8,650 nt of DNA, from the NCBI GenBank assembly GCA_028704195.1, contig JAQVLL010000061.1, positions 1 to 8,650 on the forward strand, in the 5' to 3' direction. The translations under genes and the position numbers were made by a program. This stretch comes from Smithellaceae bacterium (GTDB lineage Bacteria > Desulfobacterota > Syntrophia > Syntrophales > Smithellaceae). Positions 6,700 to 8,650 of this stretch are shown piece after piece (position 1 is the first letter of the stretch; every line of letters starts with the position of its first letter). The notes beneath the pieces are model-generated. The model did no database searches and was not told the DNA's origin. It was given only the letters and a program-made list of their open reading frames with translations.

Positions 6700-7298
6700 G
6701 ATTTTATACGAATGACAACGGGACTCGCTTTGTCCGGATGTTTTCCTTTAACGGTGCTGTAAAAGGCGCCTATCTTCTGCATATCCCTTTCGAGATCGCC
6801 GCTGGGAAAGATCAACGGACCTGCTCCACCTGTTTTGGTCGAATAATCGAGGAAGGCAAGCTGGACAGGAACATGAGCCCCTGCCGCAATATGGTAAAAT
6901 CCTGATTTCCATCCCTTTGCCTTATGACGGGTGCCCTCGGGGGCAATGGCAAGAATGAATTTTTTGTTTTTATCGAAGAGGTCTGTCATTTGCTCCACGG
7001 TGTGGCTTTTCGAGTCTCGATCAACGGGGATGGCTCCCAGCCATTTCATCAACGTTGCAAAAGGTATTCGGAACAATTCTTTTTTGGCGACAAAGCAGGG
7101 ATCCAGCCTGAAGGCAAAAGCGAGGATGACGCCATAGAACACGTCCCAGCATGATGTATGCGGTGCAACGATTACAACAAATTTTTTTTCATCAGGAAGC
7201 CGCCCCGCTTTTTTCCAGCCCAGTATTTTCATGAAAAACAGGGATATCCCCAGCAGAAAATGCTTCAAAACCGGAGTATTGAAAATTGTATGATGCAT
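6696..7298 (-). CDS. Lysophospholipid acyltransferase family protein (PlsC-like)
   Basis: A 200-residue protein of the glycerophospholipid acyltransferase superfamily, which transfers acyl groups to lysophosphatidate or related lipids at the inner membrane. Motif I, APHTSCWD, gives the catalytic H47-x4-D52. GAIPVDR at 88-94 resembles motif II, and APEGTR at 119-124 is motif III. A hydrophobic N-terminal stretch at about 9-27 may anchor it to the membrane. It is shorter than typical PlsC (about 245), as in the compact PlsC-like subgroup. The acceptor is not determinable. AGGAGG (7312-7307) lies eight bases before the ATG, supporting the start. It sits between fmt and rsmB and is coupled to rsmB by an ATGA overlap, an envelope gene inside a translation-gene pair. 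Confidence 0.9.
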   Translation of the reverse strand: MHHTIFNTPVLKHFLLGISLFFMKILGWKKAGRLPDEKKFVVIVAPHTSCWDVFYGVILAFAFRLDPCFVAKKELFRIPFATLMKWLGAIPVDRDSKSHTVEQMTDLFDKNKKFILAIAPEGTRHKAKGWKSGFYHIAAGAHVPVQLAFLDYSTKTGGAGPLIFPSGDLERDMQKIGAFYSTVKGKHPDKASPVVIRIKS

Positions 7299-7338
7299 CA
7301 GGCGTGCCTCCTGGTAAGCCGATCTGTTTCAATCAACC

Positions 7339-7361
7339 ACCTCACAGCAAGCTGTCGAGGT
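7339..7361. repeat. Palindrome 1: ten-pair hairpin with one bulge
   Basis: ACCTCACAGC (7339-7348), AA, GCTGTCGAGGT (7351-7361) pair over ten positions, with C7356 bulged. The core AGCAAGCT is shared with palindrome 2. No T-run follows on either strand, so it is not a normal intrinsic terminator. It lies in the fmt-acyltransferase gap. Confidence 0.6.
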
Positions 7362-7382
7362 ATGAAATGAATATTATTATAA

Positions 7383-7396
7383 CGCAGCAAGCTGCG
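7383..7396. repeat. Palindrome 2: perfect six-pair inverted repeat
   Basis: CGCAGC (7383-7388), AA, GCTGCG (7391-7396). It shares the eight-base core AGCAAGCT with palindrome 1, about 40 bases away, which suggests related units of a dispersed repeat. A TATAAT (7381-7376, minus strand) lies one base from its edge. Confidence 0.6.
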
Positions 7397-7411
7397 GAGA
7401 ATTAACACTCG

Positions 7412-7427
7412 TCCCGCGAGAGCGGGA
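7412..7427. repeat. Palindrome 3: six-pair GC-rich hairpin with GAGA loop
   Basis: TCCCGC (7412-7417), GAGA, GCGGGA (7422-7427) form a perfect stem. On the plus strand the loop is a GNRA-type tetraloop. The flank on the plus strand is TAAAAAA and on the minus strand CGAGTG, so neither gives the T-run of a terminator. Its unit differs in sequence from palindromes 1 and 2. Confidence 0.6.
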
Positions 7428-7470
7428 TAAAAAACGCAGGTAAAAATCAGGGAATCTTTTTTGTCTTCCT

Positions 7471-8424
7471 TTATTTTGAAATGGTTGAGCCTAAAATACT
7501 GCCCGGCACCAGCCGGTATCCCCGCAGAAAGTCCGTCATCAGCATTTTTTTCTTTCCAGCCAGTTGAATGTTTTTTAAAATGACATGGCCGTCGGAGGCT
7601 GCAACAGGCAAGCCGTCGGCGACCGCGTTGCCGATGGTTCCGGGTGGCTGATCCGCCGGGCCCGGTTGAGCAACTGCAGTATAAATTTTCAGCAGTTGTC
7701 CATCCAAAAAAGTATATGCCGCCGGGGAGGGGCACAAACCGCGGATGAGATTGACAATATGGACGGCACTTTGCTGCCAGTTGATGTTGCATGTTTCCCT
7801 GGTCAGGCGGGGGGCAAATGTCACATTGGAGGGATCCTGCGGGCGTCTGTGTGCCTTGCCGGAAATAACCTGTGCGATGGTTTTTATAAGCAATGCGGCG
7901 CCTTCTTTTGCCAGACGGTCATGCAGCTGGCCGTATGTTTCCTCATCACCCAGCAGGGTTTCTTCCTGGGCCAGGATATCTCCGGAGTCCATACCTTCAT
8001 CCATCAGCATGATGGTTACGCCGGTTTTCTTTTCACCCCGGATGATGCTCCAGTTCAAAGGGGCTGCACCGCGATATTTCGGCAGCAGTGAGGGGTGAAT
8101 GTTCAGGCATCCCAGAGGGGGGAAGTCGATAATCATTTTGGGCAGAATCTGGCCAAAAGCCGCCACGACCACCATATCGGGTTTGAGTAAATAAAATTTT
8201 TCCAGAAAGGAAGGATCTTTGACGGTTTGCGGCTGCAGAACGGGCACGCCGGATTTTTGGGCCAGAAGCTTCACAGGGGGAGCGACTTCTTTTTGTCCCC
8301 TTCCCGCTGGACGATCCGGCTGTGTTACAACGGCGATGATCGGACAGGAACCGCCAAGGAGCGTATCGAGGGCCGGCAGAGCGAAAGCAGGGGTTCCCAT
8401 AAAGAGAATTCGCGGTTTAGTCAT
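7471..8424 (-). CDS. fmt: Methionyl-tRNA formyltransferase
   Basis: Fmt transfers a formyl group from 10-formyltetrahydrofolate to Met-tRNA(fMet) before initiation. The 317-residue protein matches the usual length (E. coli 315). The N-terminal Rossmann-like domain opens with RILFMGTPAFA (5-15), and QPDRPAGRG lies at 35-43. The catalytic triad is N108 and H110 (CLNIHPSLLPKYRGAAP, 106-122) plus D146 in MDSGD. The C-terminal OB-fold domain runs from about 205 to 310. The start is set by the family N-terminus. The ribosome binding site is weak: AGGA (8438-8435), ten bases upstream and inside a small palindrome. A near-consensus promoter lies just upstream, giving a leader of about 22 bases. fmt is the first gene of the minus-strand cluster; def is not adjacent here. 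Confidence 0.97.
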   Translation of the reverse strand: MTKPRILFMGTPAFALPALDTLLGGSCPIIAVVTQPDRPAGRGQKEVAPPVKLLAQKSGVPVLQPQTVKDPSFLEKFYLLKPDMVVVAAFGQILPKMIIDFPPLGCLNIHPSLLPKYRGAAPLNWSIIRGEKKTGVTIMLMDEGMDSGDILAQEETLLGDEETYGQLHDRLAKEGAALLIKTIAQVISGKAHRRPQDPSNVTFAPRLTRETCNINWQQSAVHIVNLIRGLCPSPAAYTFLDGQLLKIYTAVAQPGPADQPPGTIGNAVADGLPVAASDGHVILKNIQLAGKKKMLMTDFLRGYRLVPGSILGSTISK

Positions 8425-8452
8425 TTGGATCGCATCCTAGTAATTTTGGTGT

Positions 8453-8481
8453 TCTATATGGAATTAACGGGAATGTGTCAA
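8453..8481 (-). promoter_or_regulatory. Strong predicted promoter of fmt
   Basis: On the minus strand TTGACA (8481-8476), a 17-base spacer and TATAGA (8458-8453, five of six) form a near-ideal sigma70-type promoter. The predicted start is near 8446, about 22 bases before the fmt ATG. It is the clearest promoter in the window. Confidence 0.68.
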
Positions 8482-8518
8482 GAAATACCCGTGGAAAGGG
8501 CTTAATATTAAATTCCTG

Positions 8519-8547
8519 TTGTCAATTTCAATTTCATGCTCTATATA
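8519..8547 (+). promoter_or_regulatory. Predicted divergent promoter for the plus-strand gene at 8641
   Basis: TTGTCA (8519-8524), a 17-base spacer and TATATA (8542-8547). The predicted start is near 8554, giving a leader of about 87 bases before the ATG at 8641. It faces away from the fmt promoter. Confidence 0.5.
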
Positions 8548-8640
8548 GTAATCAGTGTTGAAGTTGCCAAAACAGAGAAAATACATACAGGCACTTATAA
8601 CAAGAAGAATTGTGCTTATCAAAAGGAAAGGAGACAGAGC

Positions 8641-8650
8641 ATGAGGACAT
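8641..8650 (+). CDS. Start of a plus-strand gene leaving the window
   Basis: ATG AGG ACA is preceded by AAAGGAG (8627-8633) with seven bases of spacing, and a plausible promoter lies 94 bases upstream. Only three codons are visible, so the product cannot be named. The good ribosome binding site is the main support that translation starts here. Confidence 0.5.

Noticed and set aside
7402..7428. Possible CIRCE heat-shock operator (TTAACACTC half site)
   Set aside because: The left half differs from TTAGCACTC by one base, but the right half (GAGCGGGAT) is poor and pairs instead with TCCCGC as a separate hairpin. No chaperone gene follows it.
7298..7792. 164-codon minus-strand frame whose stop overlaps the acyltransferase ATG
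   Set aside because: Most of it is out of frame inside the fmt coding region, and the rest translates the palindromes. The ATGA overlap appears to be coincidence, since the acyltransferase has its own AGGAGG.

Overview
This window looks like chromosomal housekeeping DNA from a Gram-negative bacterium. The diderm call rests on a lipobox-bearing small lipoprotein of the DUF3568 type and an acyltransferase resembling outer-membrane and phospholipid enzymes. A Desulfobacterota (Syntrophales-like deltaproteobacterial) origin is my best guess, from the fmt - acyltransferase - rsmB order, the DUF3568 protein and the style of the intergenic palindromes. That is inference from memory, not a database result.

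Almost everything reads on the minus strand, so transcription runs from high to low coordinates. From the right end: an ATG with a good ribosome binding site at 8641 starts a plus-strand gene that leaves the window, and it is divergent from fmt. Each side of that 216-base gap has its own sigma70-type promoter. Then come fmt (8424-7471), a 172-base gap with three hairpin-forming palindromes, a lysophospholipid-acyltransferase-like gene (7298-6696) coupled by an ATGA overlap to rsmB (6699-5353), an MBL-fold hydrolase (5294-4665) and purC (4650-3769). A hairpin plus T-run follows purC, and a promoter overlaps it. Next is a small helical, TPR-like gene with a TTG start (3679-3281), coupled by ATGA to a complete zinc-finger dnaJ (3284-2223). 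A DUF3568 lipoprotein (2142-1738) and a flippase-like polytopic membrane protein (1699-716) follow. After a 368-base gap, the window ends inside a TetR-family regulator (347 to beyond position 1) with its own strong promoter and an operator-like dyad.

Functional groups: fmt formylates initiator tRNA and rsmB methylates 16S rRNA (translation). purC is a purine biosynthesis step. dnaJ and its partner gene belong to protein quality control. The acyltransferase, lipoprotein and flippase-like protein are envelope-related. I found no mobile element, CRISPR array, tRNA, rRNA, toxin-antitoxin or defence system. The least explained parts are the small gene coupled to dnaJ, the terminator/promoter overlap in front of it, the palindrome cluster before the acyltransferase, and the lipoprotein-flippase pair. 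None of these amounts to clear evidence of a new system.
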